From CAWCQC01 sp963819905 (GTDB lineage Bacteria > Actinomycetota > Thermoleophilia > Gaiellales > Gaiellaceae), in assembly GCA_963819905.1 (NCBI GenBank), contig CAWFXP010000005.1, positions 62,001-126,000 of the forward strand: a DNA stretch of 64,000 nt. Reading direction: 5' to 3'. Positions within the stretch are counted from its first letter, which is position 1. Every line of letters begins with the position of its first letter. The notes under the pieces were generated by a model. That model saw only the letters and a program-made list of their open reading frames with translations. It was not told the origin of the DNA and did no database searches. A program made the position numbers and the translations under genes. Shown here in pieces: positions 39,356 to 47,843 of the stretch.

Positions 39356-39571
39356 CTACGAGGAGCGGGACTGCGCCTTCTCGAGGCGCCGCTGGAAGCG
39401 CTCGACCCGGCCGCCCGTGTCGAGGAGCTTTTGCTTCCCGGTGTAGAAGGGATGACACTCGGAGCAGATCTCGACGTGGAGATCAGACTTCGTGGAGCGC
39501 GTCTGAAACGTGTTCCCGCACGAGCAGCGAACGGTCGCGAGCACGTAGTCAGGGTGAATGTCAGCCTTCAT
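39356..39571 (-). CDS. rpmE: 50S ribosomal protein L31 (zinc-binding type)
   Basis: 71 aa. The zinc ligands are CSCGNTF and ICSECHPFYTGKQ, so this is the Cys-containing C+ form rather than the zinc-free paralogue. MKADIHPDYVLATVRC is the canonical N-terminus. Its start overlaps the 3' end of the dehydratase gene by 11 bp. Zinc limitation usually lowers expression of this form, but no Zur site was identified. Confidence 0.97.
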   Translation of the reverse strand: MKADIHPDYVLATVRCSCGNTFQTRSTKSDLHVEICSECHPFYTGKQKLLDTGGRVERFQRRLEKAQSRSS

Positions 39572-40532
39572 CGGACGTGAGGATACCAGACGCTATTTGG
39601 GGCTCCACGTTGCCTCCGGAGACGACAACGACCGCCGCGCCGGCCCCATCGAGATCGATCCTGCCGGCGAGCAGAGCGGCCACGCCGACCGCTCCTGCCG
39701 GCTCCGCGGCGAGCTTCGCGCGCTCGTAGAGAAAGCGAAAGCCGGCGCAGATCTCAGCCTCGGTCACGGTCGCGTACTCGACTCCGAGGGCCCCGCAGAC
39801 CGCGAGCGGCAGGGTACCGGCAAACGGGGCGTTCAGGCCGTCCGCGAGCGAGTGGGGCGTCAGCGGCACCGGCGTTCCCGCGGCGAGCGCGGCGCCGAGC
39901 GCGGCGGAACCTTCGGGCTCGACGGCGACGACGCGGATCGCCGGGCGGACCGCGCAGGCCGCCGCGATGCCTCCGACGAGCCCTCCACCCCCCACCGGAA
40001 CGACGACCACGTCGACCGACGGCGCATCCTCGAGGATCTCGCGGCCCACCGTGCCCTGTCCGGCCAGGACGAGCGGATCGTCGAACGGGTGGACGAGCGC
40101 CCGATCGCCTCGAACCTCGTCGAGGCGCGCGAAGAGCGCCGCGGGGTCCTCCGCCTCCCGGTCGAGCGTCGCGCCGTACCCTTCGGCGGCGGCCGCCTTG
40201 AGCGCGCTCGCCGTCCTCGTCATGAGGACGAGGCAGTCGATTCTCTCGCGCGCGGCGGCGTAGGCGAGCGCGGCCGCGTGATTTCCCGCAGAAACGGTGA
40301 TCACCCCTCGCCGCCGCTCTTCCGGCGTCAGGGCGTCGAGCCGGGTGAAGGCGCCGCGCGGCTTGAACGAGCCCGTGCGCTGGAAGAGCTCCGCCTTGAG
40401 GAAGACCGGCAGGCCGGCGACAGCGGCCAGGCTCGCCGACGTGAAGAGCGGCGTCCGGTGGACGCGCCCGCCGAGACCGGCCGCGGCCCGCTCGACGTCG
40501 ATGACCGGAAACGCGCCGGCGATGGCCGGCAC
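39561..40532 (-). CDS. Threonine/serine dehydratase-type PLP enzyme
   Basis: Fold-type II PLP enzyme of 323 aa. The Schiff-base lysine is in RTGSFKPRGAFT, the Asn/Gly substrate loop is SAGNHAAALAYAA, and the phosphate-binding glycine loop is VPVGGGGLVGGIA. The short length without an ACT domain indicates the catabolic or biodegradative type (TdcB or serine racemase-like), not feedback-regulated IlvA. It starts directly after the ETF-QO stop and overlaps rpmE. Confidence 0.88.
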   Translation of the reverse strand: MPAIAGAFPVIDVERAAAGLGGRVHRTPLFTSASLAAVAGLPVFLKAELFQRTGSFKPRGAFTRLDALTPEERRRGVITVSAGNHAAALAYAAARERIDCLVLMTRTASALKAAAAEGYGATLDREAEDPAALFARLDEVRGDRALVHPFDDPLVLAGQGTVGREILEDAPSVDVVVVPVGGGGLVGGIAAACAVRPAIRVVAVEPEGSAALGAALAAGTPVPLTPHSLADGLNAPFAGTLPLAVCGALGVEYATVTEAEICAGFRFLYERAKLAAEPAGAVGVAALLAGRIDLDGAGAAVVVVSGGNVEPQIASGILTSDEG

Positions 40533-42233
40533 CTACATCAGGACGTAGTCGGGGCCGTCGCCGCCCTCGGGGGGCGTCAGCCGACCGCCCTTCGCGGTGA
40601 TGGCGCCACACTGAACGCAGTTGGACGCGGTCACGTCGACCGTCACGGTCCCGTCCTCCGCCGCGTCCCCTGCGATCTCGTACACCTGTGCCGGGCACAT
40701 GTGTACCCACGTCTCCGCGAGCTCTCGCGGCACCTGCTTCCGCACCCGGATGTGATCCGGCGCGTCGTCGCGTGTGGCGTTCCCGGACAGGTAGACGCTC
40801 GAGAGCTTGTCGAACGTCAGGGCGCCGTCGCGCGCGCTGTACGCCCGGCCGTTCGCCCGCTCCTGGACGGGGCTTTCGGCGTCGGCTTCGACCTTCAGGT
40901 TCTTGCGCGGAGCCTTGCCGAACGAGGCCGTCGCGATTCCGGCCGTCACCGATCCCCGCACGAGGCCCTTGGCGAACGCGGGGCGCATGTTCCGAACCTT
41001 GGCCAGGTCCTTGTAGATGAAGCTGTCGCGGACGGCTGCGTCGTAGGGCTCGAGCGCGCCGGGCTCCCAGGCCGTGGCGCCGGGTCGAACCGCGTCGAGC
41101 GCCGTCTCGGCGGCGAGCATCCCGGAGCGCATCGCGTAGTGAACGCCCTTGAGCGCCGGCACGTTGACGAACCCGGCGGCATCGCCGGTCAGGAGCGCCC
41201 CGGGGATGTGGAGCTTCCGGGGAAGGGCCTGGAGACCGCCCTCCGGAATCGTCTTGGCGCCCCAGGCGACGCGCGTGCCGCCCTCGAGGATGTCGCGGAC
41301 GAGCGGATGGAGCTTCAGCTCCTGCAGCAGGTCGTGCACCGAGAGCGTGGCGTCGGTGTAGTCCATGCCGACGACGAGGCCGAGCGCCACCATCTCCTCG
41401 CCCATCGGGTAGATGAAGCTGCCGCCGAACTCGCGGCTCCCCTTCCCGCCGCGAAGCGGCCAGCCGAGCGTATGGATGATCCGGTGGAGCGGCTGCGGCA
41501 CTTCCCAGACCTCCTTCACGCCCAGCGCGTACACCTGCGGGGCGTCACCCTCGATCCGGAACTCGGAGATCGCCGCCCTGGTCAGGTGGCCGAGCGTGCC
41601 GTCTGCGAGGATCGTCGCGCGCGCGACGATGTCCGAGCCCGGCTCGTAGTTGCCGAGCTCGGCGCCGTCGCGGCCGCGGCCGCGATCGCCGGTCCGCACG
41701 CCCACCACGCGCCCGCCGCTGACGAGCAGCTTCGCGGCGGTCGTCTCGGGAACGATCGTGACCCCGAGCTCCTCGGCCCGGTCTGCGAGCCAGCGGGAGA
41801 TGCGGCTCATCGAGCCGATGTAGTTGCCGTCGTTCAGCATCGTCGGGGGCGGCGGGACGTGCAGCGCCCGTTTGGCGGTCAGGTAGTAGACCGCCTCGTG
41901 GTCGACCGGCCCGTAGAACGGCATGTCGTCGGCGCGAAGGCCGGGGAACAGCAGCCGCAGGGCCCGCGGGTTCACCACCGCTCCGGAGAGGACGTGCGAG
42001 CCGCAGGCCTTGCCCTTCTCGACCACCACGACGGGCACGTCGCCGAGCCGCTCGGCGAGCTGGGGGCGCTCCTGCAGGATCTGACCGGCCCGGATAGCGG
42101 CGGCCAGCCCGGCCGGGCCGCCGCCCACGACCAGGAGGCCGACGTCGATACGCTCGTCCGGCCCGTCCGTGGGGGCGGTGACGAACTCGCTCTCCGAGAC
42201 CGGCGGCGGGAAGTCTGCCGGGCGGACCGCCAC
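40533..42233 (-). CDS. Electron transfer flavoprotein-ubiquinone oxidoreductase
   Basis: Passes electrons from reduced ETF to the quinone pool. An FAD-binding motif (VGLLVVGGGPAGLAAAIRAG) is followed by SGAVVNPRALRLLFP and the second FAD element LLTGDAAGFVNVPALKG. The C-terminal ferredoxin-like domain has Cys513 (HMCPAQVYE) and Cys539/Cys542 (NCVQCGA). The expected fourth cysteine, two residues after Cys542 plus one, is Ile545, so the usual 4Fe-4S ligand set is incomplete. Length 566 aa. It is co-directional with etfB and etfA. Confidence 0.92.
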   Translation of the reverse strand: MAVRPADFPPPVSESEFVTAPTDGPDERIDVGLLVVGGGPAGLAAAIRAGQILQERPQLAERLGDVPVVVVEKGKACGSHVLSGAVVNPRALRLLFPGLRADDMPFYGPVDHEAVYYLTAKRALHVPPPPTMLNDGNYIGSMSRISRWLADRAEELGVTIVPETTAAKLLVSGGRVVGVRTGDRGRGRDGAELGNYEPGSDIVARATILADGTLGHLTRAAISEFRIEGDAPQVYALGVKEVWEVPQPLHRIIHTLGWPLRGGKGSREFGGSFIYPMGEEMVALGLVVGMDYTDATLSVHDLLQELKLHPLVRDILEGGTRVAWGAKTIPEGGLQALPRKLHIPGALLTGDAAGFVNVPALKGVHYAMRSGMLAAETALDAVRPGATAWEPGALEPYDAAVRDSFIYKDLAKVRNMRPAFAKGLVRGSVTAGIATASFGKAPRKNLKVEADAESPVQERANGRAYSARDGALTFDKLSSVYLSGNATRDDAPDHIRVRKQVPRELAETWVHMCPAQVYEIAGDAAEDGTVTVDVTASNCVQCGAITAKGGRLTPPEGGDGPDYVLM

Positions 42234-42236
42234 GCG

Positions 42237-43199
42237 TCAGGCGTTCCTCGAGCGCACGAGCGCGGTCAGCTTCGGCACGATCTCGAACAGGTCGCCGACG
42301 ACCCCGAGGTCGCAGTAGTCGAAGATCGGGGCGTTCTTGTCCTTGTTGATCGCGACGATCGCCCCGGCGCCCTGCATGCCGACCTTGTGCTGGATCGCAC
42401 CGGAGATCCCGCAGGCGATGTAGAGCTTCGGCGCGACGGTCTTGCCCGTCTGCCCAACCTGCGTCGAGTACGGATACCAGCCTGCGTCGACGACCGCCCG
42501 GGTGGCAGCGACCGCGCCTCCGAGGGCATCTGCGAGCTCCTCGACCACGTCGAAACGCTCCGGCGAGCCGAGCCCACGGCCGCCGGCGACGATGACGTCC
42601 GCCTCCTCGAGCGCAGGCCCCTCCGCCCCCGCGAGCTCGCGGTCGACCATCGTGGCGAGCGTCGAGAACTCCTCGAGCTCGACCGGAGCGCTCACGATCT
42701 CGGGCGAGCCGGTTCCCGTCTCCGCCGGCTCGAACGTGCCCGAGCGGACGAGGCCGATCTGGGGCGTGGCGCTCCAGCCGCACTCGACGAGCACCGAGTC
42801 CTGGAGCGCCGGGCGCGTCCCGACCAGGCGATCGCCGTCGAGAGCGACGTCGATCAGATCCCAGTTGAGCCCGCCGCCGGTTCGGGCGGCGAGCCCGGCG
42901 GCGACGTCCGAGGCGAGTACCGACGCCCCGAAGAGCACCGTGTCGATCGCGTGGTCGGCGACCATTCGGGCGAGGACGTCGACGCGCGGCTGGGGCAGCG
43001 GCTCGGCGAGCTCGGGCGCATCGGCCGTGTAGACCGTGCGGGCACCGTAGCCGCCGAGCCCGGAGGCGATGCCGGCGATGTCGTGGCCGACGACGCAGGC
43101 GGCGACGTCATCGAACACCGCGGCCGCGCGAGACAGCACCCCGAGCGAGGCGCGCTGCGCCTCACCCGCCGCGTGCTCCACGTAGACGAGGACGTTCAC
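42237..43199 (-). CDS. etfA: Electron transfer flavoprotein alpha subunit
   Basis: FAD-binding ETF subunit that accepts electrons from acyl-CoA and other dehydrogenases. The C-terminal FAD domain has the signature VVAGGRGLGSPERFDVVEEL, VGQTGKTVAPKLYIACGISG and AIVAINKDKNAPIFDYCDLG. Length 320 aa. GTG start directly after the etfB TAG with zero spacing, and 3 bp before ETF-QO, so all three are one operon. Confidence 0.96.
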   Translation of the reverse strand: MNVLVYVEHAAGEAQRASLGVLSRAAAVFDDVAACVVGHDIAGIASGLGGYGARTVYTADAPELAEPLPQPRVDVLARMVADHAIDTVLFGASVLASDVAAGLAARTGGGLNWDLIDVALDGDRLVGTRPALQDSVLVECGWSATPQIGLVRSGTFEPAETGTGSPEIVSAPVELEEFSTLATMVDRELAGAEGPALEEADVIVAGGRGLGSPERFDVVEELADALGGAVAATRAVVDAGWYPYSTQVGQTGKTVAPKLYIACGISGAIQHKVGMQGAGAIVAINKDKNAPIFDYCDLGVVGDLFEIVPKLTALVRSRNA

Positions 43200-43976
43200 C
43201 TAGATCAGCTTGCGCTCCGCCAGATAGGCGAGGATCTTCTCGGCCGCGGAGCCGTCGTCCTCGATCATGAGCGACTCTCCACGCGGCGGCGGCGGCGCGA
43301 GCGAGAGGACGACGGTGCCGGAGCCTGCCTCGCCGACCGCGTCAGCGTCGAGGCCGAGATCGGCTGCCGTGAGCGTGTCCTGCGGCTTCTTCTTCGCGCC
43401 CATGATCCCCTTGAGCGACGGGTAGCGCGGCTCGTTGATCGCGTCCGAGACGGCGACGACGCAAGGCGTCGGCGACTCGATGACGTCGTACCCGTACTCG
43501 GTCTGGCGCTTGACCCTCACACGGCCGTCGCTCACCTCGAGGCTCGCGGCCTGGGAGATCACCGGTAGCCGCAGCCGGTCGGCGACTGCCGACCAGAGGA
43601 CGGCGCCGTCGGAGTCGGAGCCCTGCTGGCCGAAGAGGACGAGGTCGGCGCTCTCGCGCTCCAGAGCGGCCGCGAGGACCCGGCTCGACGCGACGAGGTC
43701 GGAACCGGCAAGGCTCGGGTCCGTGACGAGCACCGTCCGGTCGGCGCCCATGGCGAGCGCCTTGCGAAGCGAGCCGAGCGCCCGCTCGGGGCCCATCGAG
43801 ACGCACACGACCTCGCCGCCACGCCCCTCGACGAGGCGGAGCGCCTCCTCGACGGCGGCCAGGTCCCAGGGGTTCAACGTCCCCTCGCCCGACCGGTCGA
43901 GACGCAAGGTCGTGGGGTCGATTCGCCTCGGCGCAGCGGCGTCCGGAACCTCTTTCACGCAGACGGCGATCTTCAT
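43200..43976 (-). CDS. etfB: Electron transfer flavoprotein beta subunit
   Basis: AMP-binding ETF subunit. It begins MKIAVCVKEVPDAAAPRRID and has the family motif VVCVSMGPERALGSLRKALAMGADR and the C-terminal signature region VKRQTEYGYDVIESPTPCVVAVSDAINEPRYP. Length 258 aa. It is first in the etfB-etfA-ETF-QO operon and divergent from the M23 peptidase gene with a very short intergenic region. Confidence 0.96.
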   Translation of the reverse strand: MKIAVCVKEVPDAAAPRRIDPTTLRLDRSGEGTLNPWDLAAVEEALRLVEGRGGEVVCVSMGPERALGSLRKALAMGADRTVLVTDPSLAGSDLVASSRVLAAALERESADLVLFGQQGSDSDGAVLWSAVADRLRLPVISQAASLEVSDGRVRVKRQTEYGYDVIESPTPCVVAVSDAINEPRYPSLKGIMGAKKKPQDTLTAADLGLDADAVGEAGSGTVVLSLAPPPPRGESLMIEDDGSAAEKILAYLAERKLI

Positions 43977-44057
43977 GCGGTGCGCACTCTAGCCTCCCGC
44001 GAAGCGGCCCGGCGCGTGCAGCCTCCCTCCCCCGGGCCTGGTAAGGTCAGGCACTTC

Positions 44058-45206
44058 GTGCGCGCACCGGAGCACACCCGTCGCCACCGGACGATCGCTC
44101 GAGTGGCTCTCGCCCTCCTCCTGATGTGGGCCCTTACGGGGACCGTGCAGGCGCGCGCCGAGCGGGTCGAGCGATCCGCGAAGCCGCCGCCGCACACGAT
44201 CGTCTTCCCCATCGTCGGGCCGGCGACCTACGAGAACGACTTCGGCGACCCGAGAGGACAGGGGAGCCACCAGGGCAACGACATGATGACGGCCTGGAAG
44301 GCACCGCTCGTCGCGGCGGAGGCGGGCAAGGTGCGGATCTACACCGGCTCCTCACGCGCGGGGTGCATGCTCTACCTCTACGGCTCGAGCGGCACGACCT
44401 ACCTCTATATCCACCTCAACAACGATCTCACCGCGAAGAACGACAACAAGGGCCGCTGCAAGCCCGGCATCGCGTTCGCGGAAGGGCTGAAGGACGGACA
44501 GCGGGTGCGCGCCGGTCAGCTGATCGGGTATGCAGGCGACTCGGGTGACGCGAACGGCGTCGGCCACCATCTCCACTTCGAGCTCCACCCGGGGAACCGG
44601 AGCGCGGTTTCCCCCTACCCGTGGCTGAAGCGGGCCAACCACGTGCTCTTCCCGTACACGCCCTCGCTTCGTACGCGCGACGCGGCCTCGGCCCGCACGC
44701 TGACGCTGACCGGCAAGGTGACCGCCGTCAGCCTGACCGCGCCGCCGAGCCAGCCGACCGAGCCGACCGAGCCCGAACCGCAGCCCGAGGAGCCCGCGCA
44801 GCCCGAGGAGGCCGCGCAGCCGCAGGGGCCGACAACGGGGCCGGCCGAGCCGCCGGGTTCTCCCGAGGCCTCAGGCCCCGAGGTGCCGACCATCACGGGC
44901 AACGACGGCACGCCGCCGGCAAGGGACGCGACCGGCGCCTCCGTCTCGACGATCACGGTCCGCGTGACGAGCGTCCGCCACTCGGGCGCGACCTACCGCG
45001 TCACGAAGACCGTGAAGCTCAAGGTGGCCGAGGACATCGTCATCTCCCGCGCGAAGAACGGCGCCGAGGCGACCGTGAAGGCGGCGGCGCTCAAGGTCGG
45101 GCTGAAGGTCTCGGTGACGACGTCCCCGCTCAAGCTGACCCTTGGCGAGCAGCTCGGGAAGGCCGCTGCGCTCGCCGCGGCACGCATCCTCATCCGCGCG
45201 AGCTGA
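44058..45206 (+). CDS. Secreted M23-family metallopeptidase
   Basis: Peptidoglycan endopeptidase fold. A signal peptide (TIARVALALLLMWALTGT) is followed by the M23 zinc motif HQGND (in GSHQGNDMM), the catalytic-His segment YLYIHLNND, and HHLHFELHPG. A Pro/Glu-rich linker (EPTEPEPQPEEPAQPEE) leads to a C-terminal domain of about 95 aa with no assigned family. GTG 44058 gives about 382 aa with an AAGGTCAGG ribosome-site-like stretch upstream. A GTG at 43980 is in frame but would lie 4 bp from the divergent etfB start. Confidence 0.88.
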   Translation: MRAPEHTRRHRTIARVALALLLMWALTGTVQARAERVERSAKPPPHTIVFPIVGPATYENDFGDPRGQGSHQGNDMMTAWKAPLVAAEAGKVRIYTGSSRAGCMLYLYGSSGTTYLYIHLNNDLTAKNDNKGRCKPGIAFAEGLKDGQRVRAGQLIGYAGDSGDANGVGHHLHFELHPGNRSAVSPYPWLKRANHVLFPYTPSLRTRDAASARTLTLTGKVTAVSLTAPPSQPTEPTEPEPQPEEPAQPEEAAQPQGPTTGPAEPPGSPEASGPEVPTITGNDGTPPARDATGASVSTITVRVTSVRHSGATYRVTKTVKLKVAEDIVISRAKNGAEATVKAAALKVGLKVSVTTSPLKLTLGEQLGKAAALAAARILIRAS

Positions 45207-45209
45207 TTC

Positions 45210-46049
45210 CTACTTGATCAGGCAGCGCGCCTTGGCTGGGCAGGTGCGCAGGACCGTCACGAGCGGGAAGCTCTGCTTGCCGCGCGGCCAGGAAAGCCGA
45301 ACGAGGACGGACGAGGCGTTGTTCGCGTAGTTCGACTCGGCGAGCTGCCTGGATGCATTCGCGCGGTGGACGAGCACGTACCGGCCCGCGTTCAAACCGG
45401 TGACATCGATCCACTGTCCGTCGAGAAACGGGCGATAGTCGTCGCCGTACCCGGGCGAGATGCCTTCCTCGACGGCCAGGAGGCCCGTGTCGCCGAGGCC
45501 GCAGTTGGTCAAGAACTCGGGCGGCTGCACCGGCACCGGTACCCGCGTCGGGCTGAACGAGTACCGATCGCCGAGACAGAAGCCCGTCTTCTCGTCCGGC
45601 CGGACGAGCGCGTTCGTCTTCTCGCGGCGAAGCTCGTAGATCATGAAAGGCTCGAGGTGCCAGTGCTGGTGCGTCGGGTCGACGATGTAGCGGACGGTGC
45701 CGACGTCCGGCTTCGTCACGGTGCCGCCGTCGGGCAGGCGGATGACCTGCTCGGCCCCCATGACCTCCTGGTCGAGGCTGGTGCGCCGGCCGCGGATGAC
45801 GAGCGGGCCCCTGCCGACGTTCTCGGCTGAGGACGCGAAAGAGAGCCGTACGCGACGCTTGCCGTCGACGCTGAACACCCGTGCGGTGAGACCGTACGGC
45901 GCCAACGGGTCGATATCGGGGAGCAGCGCTGCAGGCGGGATCTCGACACCCTCCGGATCCCGGGGCCCGGCGAACCCCGCCGCGACGGCCACGGCTGCGG
46001 CTACCGCCAGCACCATGCCCGCCACGATTCCCCGGCGGCCGCGCGTCAT
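45210..46049 (-). CDS. Lysyl-oxidase-family secreted copper protein
   Basis: 279 aa with an N-terminal signal or membrane anchor (GMVLAVAAAVAVAAGFAG). The Cu-binding motif HQHWH lies at 127-131 in THQHWHLEPFMIYEL, followed by TGFCLGDRYSF and NCGLGD, all features of the lysyl oxidase (PF01186-type) domain. The C-terminal segment has DVTGLNAGRYVLVHRAN. Eukaryotic members oxidise lysine side chains to cross-link matrix; the bacterial substrate is unknown. Its ATG overlaps the thiE stop, so it is co-transcribed with thiamine genes. It converges with the M23 gene. Confidence 0.85.
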   Translation of the reverse strand: MTRGRRGIVAGMVLAVAAAVAVAAGFAGPRDPEGVEIPPAALLPDIDPLAPYGLTARVFSVDGKRRVRLSFASSAENVGRGPLVIRGRRTSLDQEVMGAEQVIRLPDGGTVTKPDVGTVRYIVDPTHQHWHLEPFMIYELRREKTNALVRPDEKTGFCLGDRYSFSPTRVPVPVQPPEFLTNCGLGDTGLLAVEEGISPGYGDDYRPFLDGQWIDVTGLNAGRYVLVHRANASRQLAESNYANNASSVLVRLSWPRGKQSFPLVTVLRTCPAKARCLIK

Positions 46050-46660
46050 GCCCTCACCGACCCGGCCGGAACGCGGTCGAGCGCCCGGCGCAGCGCCGTA
46101 GCCGCGCGCTCCGGAGAGTCGGCCTCGTTGATCGCCCTGACGACCGCGATCCTGGCGGCGCCTGCCTCGACGACCTCGTCGACGGTCGCCGTGTCGATCC
46201 CACCGATCGCAAACCAGGGCACGTTCACATGGTGGGCCGCGTAGCGGACGAGCTCGAGGCCGACCGCGGGGCGCCCCGGCTTCGTCGGAGTCGCGAACAC
46301 CGGCCCGACGCCCAGGTAGTCCGCCTCGGCCGCGTCGATCTCGGCGGCGGAGTGGGTCGAGAGGCCGGCACGCAACCCGAGCTGCGAAACGGCGCGAAAC
46401 GGCAGGTCGTCCTGGCCGACGTGGACGTAGTCGGCGCCCACGAGGAGCGCAAGATCGGCACGGTCGTTGACGACGAGCGGGACGCCCAGCTCGTTCGTCA
46501 CCTCACGTGCGAGCTCGAGCGCGGCGAGCAGCTCTCGATCGGGAAGTGACTTCTCGCGAATCTGCACGGCGTCGACGCCGCCGGCTACCGCCGCCCGCAG
46601 GAGCTCGCCGAGCCCCGGCCGCGGAGGTGTGACGAGGTAGAGGCGCGCCGATTCGATCAT
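46046..46660 (-). CDS. thiE: Thiamine-phosphate synthase
   Basis: Joins the pyrimidine and thiazole moieties into thiamine phosphate. TIM-barrel motifs are DAVQIREKSLPDRELL, GVPLVVNDRADLAL, DYVHVGQDDLPF, LGVGPVFATPTKPGRPAVGL and VPWFAIGGIDTATVDEV. Length 204 aa. It lies third in the thiG-thiS-thiE set controlled by the riboswitch upstream of thiG. Confidence 0.96.
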   Translation of the reverse strand: MIESARLYLVTPPRPGLGELLRAAVAGGVDAVQIREKSLPDRELLAALELAREVTNELGVPLVVNDRADLALLVGADYVHVGQDDLPFRAVSQLGLRAGLSTHSAAEIDAAEADYLGVGPVFATPTKPGRPAVGLELVRYAAHHVNVPWFAIGGIDTATVDEVVEAGAARIAVVRAINEADSPERAATALRRALDRVPAGSVRA

Positions 46661-46670
46661 CGTGCAAAAG

Positions 46671-46871
46671 CTAGCCGCCCGCGACCGGACGTGCCACGAC
46701 GAACACGTCGCCGTCCTCGACCGGCGTCGATTCGTAGACCTCGCGCGCTACCGGCTCGCGGTTGCGCTCGACGAGCGCGTAGCGGCTCTCGAGGCCGAGT
46801 CGCTCGAGCAGGCGGGCCACGGTCTCGTCCGGCTCAGGCTCATGCGACCTTCCGTTGACCGTGCAGCTCAC
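46671..46871 (-). CDS. thiS: Sulfur carrier protein ThiS
   Basis: 66-aa ubiquitin-fold sulfur donor for thiazole synthesis. It ends in the obligatory Gly-Gly (ARPVAGG), which is adenylated and thiocarboxylated. CTVNGRSHEPEPDETVARLL and YALVERNREPVAREVYES match the family. GTG start overlaps the thiG stop (GTGA). No thiF is seen in the window. Confidence 0.93.
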   Translation of the reverse strand: MSCTVNGRSHEPEPDETVARLLERLGLESRYALVERNREPVAREVYESTPVEDGDVFVVARPVAGG

Positions 46872-47647
46872 GTCGCGGTGACGGCTCCGCCGACCGGGCT
46901 CGACGGTACCGCCTCGAGCTGCTCGCCCATGATGCCCGCGAGGTACGCGGACCGACCGGCGCTCACCGCAAGCCGGAAGGCGCCCGCCATCTCGACCGGG
47001 TTGCGCGAACGCGCGATCGCCGTGTTGACGAGCACGGCGGCTGCGCCCAGCTCCATCGCCGCCGCCGCGTGGGACGGCGACCCGAGCCCGGCGTCGACGA
47101 CCACCGGCACGGACGTCTCCTCGATCGTGATCCGGATGGCGTCGAGGAGCTTCAGCCCGCGGCCCGAGCCGATCGGCGCCGCGAGCGGCATGACCGTCGC
47201 GCAGCCCGCCTCCTCGAGCCGCCGGGCCAGCACCGGGTCGGGCATGACGTAGGGGAGGACCGTGAACCCGTCCGCGACCAGGATCTCCGCTGCTCGGAGC
47301 GTCTCGATCGGGTCGGGCAGGAGGTAGCGTGGATCCGGGATGACCTCGAGCTTGATCCAGTCCGGCAGACCGCCCGCCCGGGCGAGGCGCGCGATCCTGA
47401 CGGCGTCGTCGGCCGTCTCGGCGCCGGACGTGTTCGGCAGCAGCAGGACGTCGTCGGGAAGGAAGTCGGTGATGTCCTCGCCCGAGGCGTCGAAGTCGAT
47501 ACGCCGCACGGCGACCGTCACCATCTCGCAGCCTGACGCGAGGACGGCGTCCCGCATGGTCGAGAACGACTCGTACTTGCCCGTGCCCGTGATCAGACGC
47601 GACCGGAAGGCACGGCCCGCGATCACGAGTGCATCGTTGGGTTTCAT
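46868..47647 (-). CDS. thiG: Thiazole synthase
   Basis: Builds thiazole phosphate from deoxyxylulose-5-P, ThiS-thiocarboxylate and dehydroglycine. The Schiff-base lysine lies in LPDWIKLEVIPDPRYLLPD. Other segments are LLPNTSGAETADDAVRIARL, VMPLAAPIGSGRGL and VPVVVDAGLGSPSHAAAAMELGA. Length 259 aa. First gene after the TPP riboswitch; the aptamer's 3' end is only about 5 bp from the start codon. Confidence 0.97.
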   Translation of the reverse strand: MKPNDALVIAGRAFRSRLITGTGKYESFSTMRDAVLASGCEMVTVAVRRIDFDASGEDITDFLPDDVLLLPNTSGAETADDAVRIARLARAGGLPDWIKLEVIPDPRYLLPDPIETLRAAEILVADGFTVLPYVMPDPVLARRLEEAGCATVMPLAAPIGSGRGLKLLDAIRITIEETSVPVVVDAGLGSPSHAAAAMELGAAAVLVNTAIARSRNPVEMAGAFRLAVSAGRSAYLAGIMGEQLEAVPSSPVGGAVTAT

Positions 47648-47651
47648 CCCG

Positions 47652-47732
47652 CTCCCTTCGCTGGCATGACCCAGATCAGGTTCGCCGGTCGCAGCCTCGT
47701 GGCTACCTCTCAGCCCCCGTGAGGGACTCCCG
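47652..47732 (-). promoter_or_regulatory. TPP riboswitch (THI element)
   Basis: On the minus strand the leader contains the conserved GGGGGCTGAGAGG, followed about 25 nt later by AACCTGATCTGGGTCATGCC and AGCGAAGGGAGCGG. These are the two halves of the thiamine pyrophosphate aptamer. The last helix strand includes the purine-rich GGGAGCGGG that serves as the thiG ribosome site, so control is probably by translation: TPP binding would hide the site. Confidence 0.95.
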
Positions 47733-47757
47733 CTGCGGTCAGGGTAGCAACCTGAGA

Positions 47758-47826
47758 GGGCCGGACAGGTCCGGCCCCTACGAAGGAGGCGGCTCGTTCC
47801 GTGGGCCGGACAGGTCCGGCCCCTAC
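47758..47826. repeat. REP-like palindromic repeat cluster D (two copies)
   Basis: Two exact copies in inverted orientation, core plus CTAC, lie at 47758-47781 and 47803-47826. They sit between the crotonase stop (47844) and the TPP riboswitch. They could terminate the crotonase transcript, although crotonase and thi genes point the same way. Confidence 0.9.
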
Positions 47827-47843
47827 GGACGAGGGCTGCGGTG

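Noticed and set aside
39558..43568. A 1336-codon plus-strand open frame across the dehydratase, ETF-QO and ETF genes
   Set aside because: It is antisense to four well-supported minus-strand genes and encodes low-complexity Arg/Leu/Asp-rich sequence typical of shadow frames.
43980..44057. An upstream GTG start for the M23 peptidase
   Set aside because: It would leave only 3 bp between divergent start codons and add 26 residues before the signal peptide. GTG 44058 fits a normal signal sequence better.
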